DNA of 64,000 nucleotides from SZAS-103 sp964449135 (GCA_964449135.1 CAYUXZ010000006.1:10743-74742); one strand, 5' to 3'. Shown: positions 25,401 through 34,279, counted from the first letter of the stretch. Notes: a model not told the origin generated them from the sequence alone. Numbers and translations: made by a program.

Positions 25401-26004
25401 GCAGGACGTGCAGATCCTTCGCGAGCGCCGGCGGATCCTTCCACTGCTGCTGCATCAGTTCCGTCGTGTGCGCGTCCTGTCCGAAGTTCCTCCATAGGTC
25501 GTTCGCGCATTCCTCGCGCAGCGTCCGTTCGCTGCCGATCAGTTCGGGCGCGATGAAGTCCTGGCCGGTTTCCAGCGCATGGTCGGCGAGAACGCGCGTG
25601 CACCAGCCATGGATCGTGGACACCGCAGCGAGGTCGGTCTCCTGTTCGGCGCGGCGCAGGCGCCGGCGCAGCGCCGCGATGTCGTCGCGCCGTGCCTGCG
25701 CCTGCACGATCGCATGCGTGACCGGATAGGCCGGATCGCCCACGTCCGCTTCGGCTTCGTCCGGCCAGGCGATGGCGATGCGCACGGCGAGCGCGATCCG
25801 CTGCCGCAATTTCTCGCGCAGATCCTGCGCGGCCGCGTCGGTATAGGTGACCGCGAGGATTTGTCCGATCCGCAGTCCGCGCTCGATCAGCAGTCGCGTC
25901 ACGAGGGTCGCGAGCGTGAAGGTCTTGCCGGTGCCCGCGCTCGCCTCGATCAGGCGCACGCCGTCGAGTTCCAGTTCGAGGAAAGGATCGCGCGGCGCGT
26001 TCAT
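22480..26004 (-). CDS. recB: RecBCD enzyme subunit RecB
   Basis: A 1174-residue UvrD-type 3'-5' helicase with C-terminal nuclease. Walker A is EASAGTGKTFT (residues 20-30), helicase motif II is ALVDEFQDTDERQW, motif III LIGDPKQAIYRFRGGD, motif V LTLHKSKGLEFPLV and motif VI LLYVGLTRAQHAL. The RecB nuclease motif is GRIDLVYEH followed by VLDYKSNRL with Asp1079 and Lys1081. It overlaps both neighbours by ATGA, so subunits are made in step. The nuclease residues look intact, so the enzyme should degrade and cut at Chi-like sequences. Confidence 0.96.
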   Translation of the reverse strand: MNAPRDPFLELELDGVRLIEASAGTGKTFTLATLVTRLLIERGLRIGQILAVTYTDAAAQDLREKLRQRIALAVRIAIAWPDEAEADVGDPAYPVTHAIVQAQARRDDIAALRRRLRRAEQETDLAAVSTIHGWCTRVLADHALETGQDFIAPELIGSERTLREECANDLWRNFGQDAHTTELMQQQWKDPPALAKDLHVLLGAQRMLPAVPPETPDPLPEVQRAAGNLRAVFATHGDTARALLDAAIAAKALNANSYKAAAIDTLWRTLRFWAAQESAPPPDARLGLLAPEHLSAKTNKGKVTPQSPLFEAVARYLAAEGARQAWLADRRLALMHRARTEAATLIERRKRELRVRTYDDLIDAVFDALGGEQGPALTECLRKKHAAALVDEFQDTDERQWTIFRHVFGESTLFLIGDPKQAIYRFRGGDVHAYLAAAREASPAPALTHNFRSRPVLLRAIDALYAQAGAVAFVDSRIRFRAVEAGGSVADADFLRAGTVAPALTLRRLPAQGDGEPWNAGDSRAHATAACVEAIHALLQDARAGRASIRPKADQSPRALRAGDIAVLVRKHAEATQVRAALVAAGIPAVAAGKRSVFASEAAQELLTLFEALQRPGDEARLRAALATVLLGQDAEAIARLDADDEARRDWQLRAQGWRERWERHGPLPLIADRCADNAPRLLARDDGERRLTDAMQLGELLQEASLRVPALRGLVDWLRSRIAQADDEDEAAQLRLESDARCVQILTLHKSKGLEFPLVFLPFAAIGGGGRSVGRYCEYHDENGRVLRLQPADASDPDWQDAVAASRTEDAAEDARLLYVGLTRAQHALWLASGPLHASGNTPLAPMLGDLDALRALDGIAVDEGELPDDVPSRLPPETATPPPPARIARRALRRDWWVYSFSSLQREDAGGENADERGAADETAGAADTRFAGTRFGNALHSALERLDFARWRDAAADAPPSGDEEILASALRREGYAEADLAEGVPLLVRMIRATLHARLPEGRRLCDLPVEARRAEMEFHFALAPVDIDRLIALLHAHGIASARNGFGSRRRIEGLMTGRIDLVYEHAGRFHVLDYKSNRLSDYGADALAEAMRESEYDLQALIYTLALHRWLRFRLGEAYDYDTHVGGARYLFCRGLDESGAGIHAQRPSRELIEALDALFGANARSAA

Positions 26005-29000
26005 GCCGCGTCCCCGTCCGCGCGCCCTTCCACGAGCACATCGAACACCTGCGTCGCGATCCTGCGGAAATGTTCGCCCCAGTTCGCATCGGAGAACGGG
26101 TCGCGATCGCGCAGCGCGAGCCGCGCGGCCGGCGTGGTCGCTTCGCCCCAGGCGTAGCCGCCGCCGTGCCATTGCGTGCGCGCCGCGTTCCATCCGTCCT
26201 TTCCGTTTGCGCGCGCGGCGTACCAGAGCCAGCCCGCGCGCGGCAGGAACGGCAGCGGTTCGCACAGCCCCTGTACGCGCAGTCGCAGCAGCGCACCCAG
26301 CGCGGCGCGCGCGCGCGCCGCAGGAATCGGATCGCGGACATGCGGACCGACGGCCTTTTCGATTTCCGCGAACTGCACCAGCGGCCGCGCTTCGTCCAGC
26401 GCGCACGCGACCAGCCAATCCAATCCGTGCGCGACCTGCGCCGCGCCATCCAGGGCGCCGATGTGCACGCGCGCGAGTCCACTCGCATACACGTCATCGA
26501 GTTGCCCGCACAGATGCACGCCGTCGATTTCGATATCAACCAAACGCGATGCGCGCGCGGCAGCATCGCTGCGCCAGCGCACGAACGCATCAGCGTATGG
26601 CTGCACTTCGCCCAGCAGCGCATCGAGCTGCTCGCGGCCCAGCGGCCCCGACGGCAGCAGCGCTTGCGCGCGCAGTCGCTCGGGCAGGCCGCGCGCATCG
26701 CCGCGCACGCAGGCATCGAACACCGCGCGTCGCAAACGATGCCGCTGCAGGCCGCGACCGGGTAGCGCCAGCGGCTCGACGTCCTCGTCGACTTCTTCCT
26801 CGTCGGGCAGGCGGATGTCGAGCCGCCGCCGAAGGAATGCGCGCGCCGGATCGCGCAGGAAGCCGCGCAATGCGTCGAGCGACACTTCCTCGGCGATCGG
26901 CAGTTCCGGCAACACCGCACGCAGCCACGGGGTGGTGGGAGTTTTCGCCCCGAGTGCGGCGAGCGCTCCCGGATGCCATTCGTGCCGGTAACTGAACCGC
27001 CGCGGATCGAACACGTCTTCGTCGTTCGCGGCCGCGCCGAACGCCTGCGGCGCGAACGGCTGCAGAGGATGACGGACCACCAGGTCCTTGCGCGCCGCAT
27101 CCGGTTCGGTGTGATACCGCGCGGCGACGTCCAGCAATTCACCGACCAGCGCCGAGGGTTCGCGCACGCTCGCGTCGCGCGGATCGCCGCCGAGGAAGCT
27201 CAGATAGAACGCGTCGCCGGCTGCGGCGAGCAATTGCAGGAACAGGTAGCGGTCGTCCTCGCGCAACGAACGATCACCGCGCCGGCGCTTGCCGTCGTTG
27301 AGCGCGGTAGCGAGGCGGTTGAACTCGCCGGCCGGATCGCGCCGCGGAAACTCGCCGTCGTTCATGCCGAGCACGCAGATCACGCGGAACGGAATCAGCC
27401 GCATCGGCACCATCCGGCTGAAGCTGATGCCTCCGGTGAGGAACGGCGCGCGCGCGTCGGCGTCGGCGAGCAGCGCGGCGAAATGCACGCGCACGACCTC
27501 CGGCGGCAGCGGCGCATCGAAGCCGGCGACATCCGTGTTCTTCCGGAAGTCCTCCAGCGCTTCGCGCAGGCGCTCGAGCGCGCGCTGGTCGGCGCGTTCG
27601 CGCGGGCGTTCCGGCGCGATCTCCGCGAGCAGTTCGAGCAAGTGCTGTTGCCAGACGCGCGGCGGCGGCGACCGCGCGAACTCCCTCTCGCAGCGTTCGA
27701 GCACGCGCAGCAGACGCAGCAGTGCGTCCAGCGCCGACAGCACGCTGCCTTCGAGTTCGATCCAGGGCGCCACGTCGGCGATCGGTTGCTCGTCTCCCGC
27801 CGCGTAGCCGAGCAGCAGGCGATCGAGCGCGAAGCGCCAGGTGAAGGCATCGTCCGCAGGCGCGCCGCGCCGCGCACGGTGCGCGGCGTCCAGGCCCCAG
27901 CGCGCGCCGGCGTCGCGCAGCCAGCGGCGCAGCGCGTCCAGCGCGTGCGGTGCGACCTCGAAACGTTCTGCGATGGCAGGCACCGCAAGCAGGTCGAGTA
28001 CTTCGGTCACGCCCAGGCGCGACAGCGGCAATGCGAGCAGGCGCAGGAACACATCGGCGAGCGGCAGCGTCGCGAGCGCGCTGCCGTCGGCAACTGCGTA
28101 CGGCAGGTGTGTCGAGGCCGCGCCGATGCCACGACCCGCATCCTCGCCACCGAACACCGCCGCGATGTGCGGCAGGTAGGGATCGAGGTCGGGCGCGAGC
28201 ACGGCGATATCGCGCGGTTCGAGCGTAGGATCGGCTTCGAGCAGCGCGCGCAGTCGGTCGTGCAGCACCTGCACTTCGCGTAGCCGCGTATGGCAGGAGT
28301 GTATCTGCAGGCTTGCGTCGCTGCGATCGACCGCATCGCGCGATGCGTCCGACGATGGTGCGCGCCGGTCGAGCAGATCGCGTTGCAGTCGCTGCAGCAG
28401 CGCGTCCTTCGAAGGCTCGGCGTAGGCGGCGATCTCGAGGGAGGGATGCATGAGATCGTATCCGGCGAGCAGCGCGACGAGGTCGCGCCCGGCGCGACCC
28501 CAGCTTTCCAGCAACGGGTTTTCCTCGATCGCGAACGCGCCCTCGTCGTCGCCCTCGTGCAGGCGCTCGGACAGGCTGCGCAGGTCGCCCCAGTATTTGC
28601 GGCACGGCGTGGGCAGGTAGAAATGCAGCGTGCCCGCGCGCGCCTGGGTCGCGACCACGCGCAACGCGTCCGGCGAGGCGTTGATGCACGCGAACACGAA
28701 CAAGCGAGAAGGCAGTCCGATTGGCGGCTTCGAATCCTCGCCGGCAAATCGCGCGAGATACTCGTCGATGCGTCGCGCGCGATGCGGCCGGCCGCGCGCT
28801 ACGCGACGCCAGAGTTCCGCCTGCCAGTCGGTCGGATCGGCGCCGGCTTCCCAACGCAGCAGCCAATCACGACGCCAGGCCTGGTATTTCTCGAACGCAT
28901 TCGCGAGTTCGCCCGCGAGCGAGAAGGACTTGAGCGGATCGTCGCCGCGCAGGTAGCCGGAGAGCTCGGCAAGCACCGGATGCCGCAGCACGGATGGATC

Positions 29001-29318
29001 GCGCAGCAACGCATACAGCTTCCAGCGCAGCGCCTCCGCGTCGAAGCCGTCGGCGTCCTTCGCTTCAGGCCCATTCATGCACAACGCTTCATGTACGAAT
29101 TCGCCGGGCGTCAAAAAACGCACGTTCGCGGCAACACCGTGCGTTTGTGCAAGCGTGTTCTGCAGCCAGCGCCGCATCGCGGCCTGCGGGATCACGATCG
29201 TGTCGGGCTCGAGCACTGCCCGTCCAGCGACCGGCTTGCGGAGTTCGTCGGCCAACAGCCCGGCGAGCACTTCCAGCGAATTGCCGTGGTACAGCCGGAA
29301 GTCGGAAGGTGCGCTCAT
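26001..29318 (-). CDS. recC: RecBCD enzyme subunit RecC
   Basis: A 1105-residue RecC, the subunit that splits the duplex and reads Chi. Recognisable blocks: LYHGNSLEVLAGLLADEL at the N-terminus, IVIPQAAMRRWLQNTLA, HSCHTRLREVQVLHDRL, DIAVLAPDLDPYLPHI, VPMRLIPFRVICVLGMNDGE (motif V-like) and DRYLFLQLLAAAGD. Like all RecC proteins it has a dead helicase fold without a working Walker A. ATG 29318 is chosen because homology starts there; ribosome site is weak. It is the first gene of the recCBD operon, 48 bp after rlmI ends upstream on the same strand is not the case: rlmI lies upstream and both read leftward, so read-through from rlmI is possible. Confidence 0.94.
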   Translation of the reverse strand: MSAPSDFRLYHGNSLEVLAGLLADELRKPVAGRAVLEPDTIVIPQAAMRRWLQNTLAQTHGVAANVRFLTPGEFVHEALCMNGPEAKDADGFDAEALRWKLYALLRDPSVLRHPVLAELSGYLRGDDPLKSFSLAGELANAFEKYQAWRRDWLLRWEAGADPTDWQAELWRRVARGRPHRARRIDEYLARFAGEDSKPPIGLPSRLFVFACINASPDALRVVATQARAGTLHFYLPTPCRKYWGDLRSLSERLHEGDDEGAFAIEENPLLESWGRAGRDLVALLAGYDLMHPSLEIAAYAEPSKDALLQRLQRDLLDRRAPSSDASRDAVDRSDASLQIHSCHTRLREVQVLHDRLRALLEADPTLEPRDIAVLAPDLDPYLPHIAAVFGGEDAGRGIGAASTHLPYAVADGSALATLPLADVFLRLLALPLSRLGVTEVLDLLAVPAIAERFEVAPHALDALRRWLRDAGARWGLDAAHRARRGAPADDAFTWRFALDRLLLGYAAGDEQPIADVAPWIELEGSVLSALDALLRLLRVLERCEREFARSPPPRVWQQHLLELLAEIAPERPRERADQRALERLREALEDFRKNTDVAGFDAPLPPEVVRVHFAALLADADARAPFLTGGISFSRMVPMRLIPFRVICVLGMNDGEFPRRDPAGEFNRLATALNDGKRRRGDRSLREDDRYLFLQLLAAAGDAFYLSFLGGDPRDASVREPSALVGELLDVAARYHTEPDAARKDLVVRHPLQPFAPQAFGAAANDEDVFDPRRFSYRHEWHPGALAALGAKTPTTPWLRAVLPELPIAEEVSLDALRGFLRDPARAFLRRRLDIRLPDEEEVDEDVEPLALPGRGLQRHRLRRAVFDACVRGDARGLPERLRAQALLPSGPLGREQLDALLGEVQPYADAFVRWRSDAAARASRLVDIEIDGVHLCGQLDDVYASGLARVHIGALDGAAQVAHGLDWLVACALDEARPLVQFAEIEKAVGPHVRDPIPAARARAALGALLRLRVQGLCEPLPFLPRAGWLWYAARANGKDGWNAARTQWHGGGYAWGEATTPAARLALRDRDPFSDANWGEHFRRIATQVFDVLVEGRADGDAA

Positions 29319-29366
29319 CGCCGCATCATGCCCGGACGCGGTCGCAACGCGCGAGACTGCGCGCAC

Positions 29367-30554
29367 TCACTCGACGCGGCAGAACACCGCCTTGAGGTAG
29401 CGGCTCTCCGGCACGTTCGCGAGGAACGGATGGTCCGCGCCCGCGCCGGCGATCTTCACGACCTGCAGCGAGCGGCCCGCGTAGAATGCCGCGCGGCGCA
29501 GCATGTCGAGGAACTGTTCCTCGCTGACAAGGCCCGTGCAGGAGCAGCTGAGGTAGAAGCCGCCGGGCTTCACCACCGACATCGCCAGCTTGTTCATGTC
29601 GAGGTATTTCTTCAGCGCGGGGATGACCTGCTCGCGATCGCGGGTCATCTTCGCCGGGTCGAGGATGACCGCGTCGAACTGCTCGCCGTTCGCGCCCGCA
29701 TCGCGCAGCCACGGGAACAGGTCGGCCTGCACGAAGCGCACCCTGGCATCGTTGAGCTGGGCGTTCTTCTTCGCGATCGCGAGGATCTCCTCGTCGAGGT
29801 CGAGGCCGATCACTTCCTCCGCATGGCCGCGCGCCTTGGCGTAGATGCCGAAGCCGCCGGAGTTGCAGCATAGATCGAGCACGCGCGCGCCGGCGACGTG
29901 GCGCGCGAACCACTCGCGGTTGTCCCGCTGGTCGGCGAAGAAGCCGGTCTTGTGTCCGCTGCCGGGGCTGGCGCGGAACTTCACGCCGTACTCGGTGATG
30001 ACCGCGGGCGCGGGCGCGTCGGACGCTCGGAAGTCGAAGCTCTCCTGCTTCTGCACGTGGTCTTCGGAAAAGGCATAGAAGCGGCAACCAGGGAACTGCT
30101 CGCGCAGGGCCTCGTAGATCCATTCGCGGTGGCGGAACATGCCGGCGGAGAAGAACTCGACCACCAGCAGGTCGGCGTAGCGGTCGACGACGAGGCCGGA
30201 AAGGCCGTCGCCTTCGGCATGGACGACGCGCCAGGCGTCGCTCACTTCGTCGAGCCCGAGCACGTCGCGGCGCAACGACACCGCGCGCGCGATGCGGCGG
30301 CGGAACCAGTCGGCGTCGATCGGCTCGTTCGCATCGTTGGTCAGCACGCGCAGGGTGATGCGCGAGTGGCCGTTGTAGAAGCCGCGTCCGATCCAGCCAC
30401 TGCTGTTGTCGTGGATCTCGACCACGCTGCCCGGCTTGGGCCGCGTCGCAGGTTTCTCCACCATTTTCTGGTAGATCCACGGGTGCTGCGCGTTCGGGTG
30501 ACTCGCCGGACGCGCGGTCTTGAGGCGGATCACGGGGTTGCCTGGAAGGTTCAT
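29367..30554 (-). CDS. rlmI: 23S rRNA m5C1962 methyltransferase RlmI
   Basis: A 395-residue class I SAM-dependent methyltransferase matching RlmI, which methylates C1962 of 23S rRNA; E. coli RlmI is 396 residues. An N-terminal PUA domain (residues 1-75, HPWIYQKMVEK and SSGWIGRGFYN) is followed by an EEHEA-like region and the Rossmann core with the SAM motif VLDLCCNSGGFGIYA, the motif IV strand VILDPAKM, and SCSCTG with the catalytic cysteine region. The KTGFFADQRDNR block is typical. It sits 48 bp upstream of recC on the same strand. Confidence 0.93.
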   Translation of the reverse strand: MNLPGNPVIRLKTARPASHPNAQHPWIYQKMVEKPATRPKPGSVVEIHDNSSGWIGRGFYNGHSRITLRVLTNDANEPIDADWFRRRIARAVSLRRDVLGLDEVSDAWRVVHAEGDGLSGLVVDRYADLLVVEFFSAGMFRHREWIYEALREQFPGCRFYAFSEDHVQKQESFDFRASDAPAPAVITEYGVKFRASPGSGHKTGFFADQRDNREWFARHVAGARVLDLCCNSGGFGIYAKARGHAEEVIGLDLDEEILAIAKKNAQLNDARVRFVQADLFPWLRDAGANGEQFDAVILDPAKMTRDREQVIPALKKYLDMNKLAMSVVKPGGFYLSCSCTGLVSEEQFLDMLRRAAFYAGRSLQVVKIAGAGADHPFLANVPESRYLKAVFCRVE

Positions 30555-30612
30555 GCGCGCATGATACCGGCCCATCCGTTGCGTTCACGGTTTGCGCCCT
30601 CATCTAGCGGTC

Positions 30613-31431
30613 ATGGACCTGCCCCTGCCCGATCCCGCCGCCGCTGCCGCACAGGCGCGCCCGCTCGTGGGGCAATTCAAGCGCGCGGCGTCGGCAAGCC
30701 TGGGCTTCGTCGCGCTGCTGGGCCTGATCAAGGTCTTTGAGCACTGGACCGGGCAGCCGTTCGATGCGCTCGCGCTGCGCCCGCACGAAATCGCCGGGCT
30801 GATCGGCGTGTTCATCGCGCCGCTACTGCATGCCTCGCTCGATCACCTGGTTTCCAACGCGCTGCCGCTGCTGATACTCGGCACGCTCGCGGGAGGCCTG
30901 TATCCGCGCGCTTCCTTGCGCGCCCTGCCTCTGGTCTGGATCGGTTCGGGCCTCGGCGTGTGGTTCATTGGCCAACCCGGCAGCGCGCACATTGGCGCGA
31001 GCGGGATCGCGCACGGCCTGATGTTCCTGGTGTTCGTGCTCGGCGTGCTGCGCCGCGACCGGCAGGCGATCGCCGCCGGGATGATGGCGTTCTTCCTCTA
31101 CGGCGGAATGTTGCTGACGATCTTCCCGCGTGAGCTGGACGTTTCCTGGGAATCGCATCTGTGCGGCGCGATCGCCGGCACGCTCGCGGCGATTTTCTGG
31201 CGTCGGCTCGATCCTCCATTGCCGCGCAAGCGCTACAGCTGGGAAGACGAACCCGACGAGGACGAGGAGCACGACGCCGCGCTCAGCCACGAACTCCCGC
31301 GCGGCAGCGCCGAGGACGCGTGGATCGAGAATGACTGGGACGCGGGCCTGGACTGGGACGACGATCCGGCAGCCTCTGCCGATGCGCCGCCGCCGCGACG
31401 CAGGCGGCGCGGTTCGCGCCGCCTGCACTGA
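30613..31431 (+). CDS. Rhomboid family intramembrane serine protease
   Basis: A 272-residue membrane protein with about six helices and rhomboid catalytic features: Ser130 in HIGASGIAHGL and His182 in SWESHLCGAIAG, plus the HxxxxHxxxN pattern HASLDHLVSN (His73, His78, Asn82) that forms the oxyanion region. It should cut membrane proteins within the bilayer. After the last helix comes a long acidic cytoplasmic tail (residues 210-255, with WEDEPDEDEEHD) ending in a basic RRRRRGSRR cluster, which is unusual and might bind a partner. ATG 30613 is preferred over an upstream TTG frame. Confidence 0.88.
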   Translation: MDLPLPDPAAAAAQARPLVGQFKRAASASLGFVALLGLIKVFEHWTGQPFDALALRPHEIAGLIGVFIAPLLHASLDHLVSNALPLLILGTLAGGLYPRASLRALPLVWIGSGLGVWFIGQPGSAHIGASGIAHGLMFLVFVLGVLRRDRQAIAAGMMAFFLYGGMLLTIFPRELDVSWESHLCGAIAGTLAAIFWRRLDPPLPRKRYSWEDEPDEDEEHDAALSHELPRGSAEDAWIENDWDAGLDWDDDPAASADAPPPRRRRRGSRRLH

Positions 31432-31516
31432 ACCCCGCCGCTTCGCCGGCAATGTGCGGGTTTCCCGCGCGCGGGCTTGGGCCTACACTGCATCCATATC
31501 GCGCGCGGAAATCGTC

Positions 31517-32407
31517 ATGGCCTCCACCCCGAACCGGGTCGAACACCAGATGACCGACAAAGGCTACGTGCCGGTCTATACGACCGCCGTTGTCGAGCAG
31601 CCCTGGTCAAGTTACAGCGCGACCGATCATGCGACCTGGGCGACCCTGTTCGCGCGCCAGCAGGCGTTGCTGCCGAACCGTGCTTCACAGGCTTTCCTCG
31701 ACAACCTGTCGCGGATGCGGATGGGCGCGGAAGCAATCCCGAAATTCGACGACCTCAACCGGATGCTGCGCAAGAGCACCGGTTGGGAACTGGTCGGCGT
31801 CGAGGGCCTGCTGCCCGAGCTGACTTTTTTCGACCACCTCGCCAACCGCCGTTTCCCGGTGACATGGTGGATCCGCAAGCCCGAACAACTCGACTACCTC
31901 GCAGAGCCCGACCTGTTCCACGATCTGTTCGGCCACGTGCCCCTTTTGATGGAACCCGTCTTCGCCGACTACATGCAGGCCTACGGCCGGGGCGGCGTGA
32001 AGGCGCACGGGATCGGCGTGCAGGCGCTGGTACATCTGACGCGGCTGTACTGGTACACGGTGGAATTCGGCCTGATCCGCGAACCGGGCGGCCTGCGCAT
32101 CTACGGGTCAGGGATCGTGTCTTCGAAAGGCGAATCGATCCACTGCCTGGAGTCGCTGGCGCCGAACCGGATCGGCTTCGATCTGCGCCGGATCATGCGC
32201 ACGCGCTATCGCATCGACACCTATCAGAAGACCTATTTCGTGATCGACGGCTACGAGCAACTCATGGACGCGACCCGGCCCGACTTCGCGCCCATCTATG
32301 CAGAGCTCGCAAGCCAAGACTCGATCCCCGCCGGCGACGTGCGCGAATCCGATCGCGTGTTCCACCGCGGCAGCGGCGAAGGCTGGCTGAACGACGGCGA
32401 CGTCTGA
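31517..32407 (+). CDS. phhA: Phenylalanine 4-monooxygenase
   Basis: A 296-residue pterin-dependent aromatic amino acid hydroxylase converting phenylalanine to tyrosine. The iron ligands are His135 and His140 in FHDLFGHVPLL and Glu183 in LYWYTVEFG. The block LTFFDHLANRRFPVTWWIR is characteristic of bacterial enzymes, which lack the regulatory domain. Length is normal for this class. A pterin cofactor is required and could derive from the FolE product; no carbinolamine dehydratase gene (phhB) is next to it. A TACACT -10-like box lies about 30 nt before the ATG. Confidence 0.95.
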   Translation: MASTPNRVEHQMTDKGYVPVYTTAVVEQPWSSYSATDHATWATLFARQQALLPNRASQAFLDNLSRMRMGAEAIPKFDDLNRMLRKSTGWELVGVEGLLPELTFFDHLANRRFPVTWWIRKPEQLDYLAEPDLFHDLFGHVPLLMEPVFADYMQAYGRGGVKAHGIGVQALVHLTRLYWYTVEFGLIREPGGLRIYGSGIVSSKGESIHCLESLAPNRIGFDLRRIMRTRYRIDTYQKTYFVIDGYEQLMDATRPDFAPIYAELASQDSIPAGDVRESDRVFHRGSGEGWLNDGDV

Positions 32408-32452
32408 CGCGGGTCTCTTGGAACTATCGTTTCAGCCCGCATGTCGGAAGTT

Positions 32453-32520
32453 GGGCTACGCAGACGGCAATTCGCATCGAATTAACTTAATCTTTACATT
32501 CGATGCAATTTCGCGTAGCC
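32453..32520. promoter_or_regulatory. 68-bp nested dyad between phhA and the barrel gene
   Basis: Outer arms GGCTACGC (32453-32460) and GCGTAGCC (32513-32520) enclose inner arms GCATCGAAT (32474-32482) and ATTCGATGC (32498-32506); both pairs are perfect. The 15-nt centre is A+T-rich. The inner dyad has the size of a regulator operator. The whole could also form a cruciform or an mRNA hairpin after phhA or before the barrel gene. No T-run follows. Confidence 0.65.
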
Positions 32521-32569
32521 TGCCCGCGCCGAATTCCGGCCAACACTCCCTAATGGATTGGAATAATTC

Positions 32570-33088
32570 ATGAAAAAGACTGTACTCCTCGCTTCCCTGC
32601 TGGCGCTGGCCGGCTTCTCCGCAGCCGCTTCGGCAGCCGACACCAACGGCTGGTACCTGCGCGGCGACCTGGGTTCGGCGCGTGTGTCCGCCAGCGGCCT
32701 GGGCCATGACGACACGTTCGGCGGCGCCGCGCGCGTCGGTTATTTCTTCAACCCGAACTTCGCCGTCGAAGGCGGTTACGTCGATTTCGGTAGCCACAGC
32801 GTGTTCGGTGGCCACCTGCGCGTCGATGCGTGGGGCGGCGGCCTCGTCGCCAAGACGCATTTCGACCAGAACCCGACCGGCTGGTACGTGGACGGCCGGC
32901 TGGGCGTCAACCGCCTGCACGCGTCAGCGTTCGGCGTGAGCGGCAACACCACCAAGGCCTATTTCGGCATCGGTGGCGGCTACGATTTCAGCCCGAACTT
33001 CGGCCTGAGCCTCAACTACCTGTACCAGGACAGCGATTCGAGCTCCAAGGCTCAGCTGCTGAGCGTCGGCTTCGAAGGCCGCTTCTGA
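32570..33088 (+). CDS. Outer membrane beta-barrel protein (OmpX/Ail-like fold)
   Basis: A 172-residue exported protein. Signal peptide at residues 1-22 (MKKTVLLASLLALAGFSAAASA). The mature part alternates aromatic and polar residues in about eight beta strands (GWYLRGDLGSARV, FGGAARVGYFFNPNFAVEGGYVDFG, TKAYFGIGGGYDFS) and ends in phenylalanine (EGRF), the signal for BAM insertion. This fits a small eight-stranded barrel of the OmpX/OmpA-like group. Function unknown; adhesion or stress roles are common. A nested dyad lies upstream and a strong terminator follows. Confidence 0.88.
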   Translation: MKKTVLLASLLALAGFSAAASAADTNGWYLRGDLGSARVSASGLGHDDTFGGAARVGYFFNPNFAVEGGYVDFGSHSVFGGHLRVDAWGGGLVAKTHFDQNPTGWYVDGRLGVNRLHASAFGVSGNTTKAYFGIGGGYDFSPNFGLSLNYLYQDSDSSSKAQLLSVGFEGRF

Positions 33089-33110
33089 TCCAGCGTTTCG
33101 TGTAGCACCC

Positions 33111-33141
33111 GAACGGCCGCCTCCGGGCGGCCGTTCTTTTT
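33111..33141 (+). terminator. Rho-independent terminator after the barrel gene
   Basis: GAACGGCCGC (33111-33120) pairs with GCGGCCGTTC (33127-33136) around a 6-nt loop, followed by five T residues. It lies 22 nt after the stop codon and overlaps the -35 box of the fbp promoter. Confidence 0.9.
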
Positions 33142-33169
33142 GGTGCTCGAAAAGCCCGCACCGTAGAAT
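33140..33169 (+). promoter_or_regulatory. Promoter of fbp
   Basis: TTGGTG (33140-33145), an 18-nt gap and TAGAAT (33164-33169). The start codon of fbp is 27 nt downstream of the -10 box. Confidence 0.55.
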
Positions 33170-33196
33170 GCCGTCCTTCCCCGCGAGCGAACCGCC

Positions 33197-34225
33197 ATGA
33201 ACCGCATTTCCCTGACCCGCTACCTGATCGAGGAGCAGCAGGCCGGCCGCATCTGCGCCGACCTGCGCCTGCTGATCGAGGTGGTCGCGCGCGCCTGCAA
33301 GACGATCTCGATCGCGGTCGGCAAGGGCGACCTCGGCGGCGTGCTCGGCGATGCCGGCACCCCAGGCTCGACCAGCATGAACATCCAGGGCGAGGCGCAG
33401 AAGAAGCTCGACGTGCTGTCCAACGAGATCCTGCTCGAGACCAACGCTTGGGGCGGCCACCTCGCAGCCTGCGCGTCCGAGGAGATGGACCACAGCCAGC
33501 CGATCCCGGACAGGTATCCGAAGGGCAACTACCTGCTGGTGTTCGATCCGCTCGACGGCAGCTCGAACATCGACGTCAACGTCACCGTCGGCACGATTTT
33601 CTCGGTGCTGCGCTGCCCGGACGGCGTGAGCCATCCCGGCGACGAGCACTTCCTGCAGCCGGGCCGCGACCAGGTCGCCGCGGGCTACGCGGCGTACGGC
33701 CCGAGCACGATGCTCGTGCTCACGGTCGGCAACGGCACCCACGCGTTCACGCTCGACCGCGAGATCGGCACCTTTGTGATGACCCGCCGCGACATCCGCA
33801 TTCCAGAGGACACGAAGGAATTCGCCGCGAACGTCTCCAACCAGCGCCGCTGGGAAGCACCGATGAAGCAGTATGTCGGCGAAATGCTGGCGGGCAAGGA
33901 AGGCCCGCGCGGGAAGGATTTCAACATGCGCTGGGTCGCGAGCATGGTCGCCGACGTGCACCGGATCCTGTCCCGCGGTGGCGTGTTCATCTATCCGCTG
34001 GATTCCAAGATCCTGGCGCAAGGCGGCAAGCTGCGCCTGCTCTATGAGGCCAATCCGATGGCGTTGCTGGTCGAGCAGGCCGGCGGCGCGGCCAGCACCG
34101 GGCGCATGCGCATGCTCGATGTGCAGCCGGAAAAGCTGCATCAGCGCGTGCCGGTGTTCCTGGGATCCATGCGCGAAGTCGAATACGCCGTATCGCTGCA
34201 CCACGCGTACGACGCAGGCCACTGA
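33197..34225 (+). CDS. fbp: Class I fructose-1,6-bisphosphatase
   Basis: A 342-residue class I FBPase, the gluconeogenic enzyme that removes the C1 phosphate of fructose 1,6-bisphosphate. The metal site LLVFDPLDGSSNIDVN, the upstream CASEEM block and the C-terminal KLRLLYEANPMALLVEQAGG are all present. Length matches the bacterial enzyme. It has its own promoter and is followed by a small membrane protein gene 54 bp away. Cytoplasmic. Confidence 0.97.
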   Translation: MNRISLTRYLIEEQQAGRICADLRLLIEVVARACKTISIAVGKGDLGGVLGDAGTPGSTSMNIQGEAQKKLDVLSNEILLETNAWGGHLAACASEEMDHSQPIPDRYPKGNYLLVFDPLDGSSNIDVNVTVGTIFSVLRCPDGVSHPGDEHFLQPGRDQVAAGYAAYGPSTMLVLTVGNGTHAFTLDREIGTFVMTRRDIRIPEDTKEFAANVSNQRRWEAPMKQYVGEMLAGKEGPRGKDFNMRWVASMVADVHRILSRGGVFIYPLDSKILAQGGKLRLLYEANPMALLVEQAGGAASTGRMRMLDVQPEKLHQRVPVFLGSMREVEYAVSLHHAYDAGH

Positions 34226-34279
34226 TCGCCACGCCAAGCATGGGCTACACTGCGCCGACCCGAATCCTGCGTTGACGCC

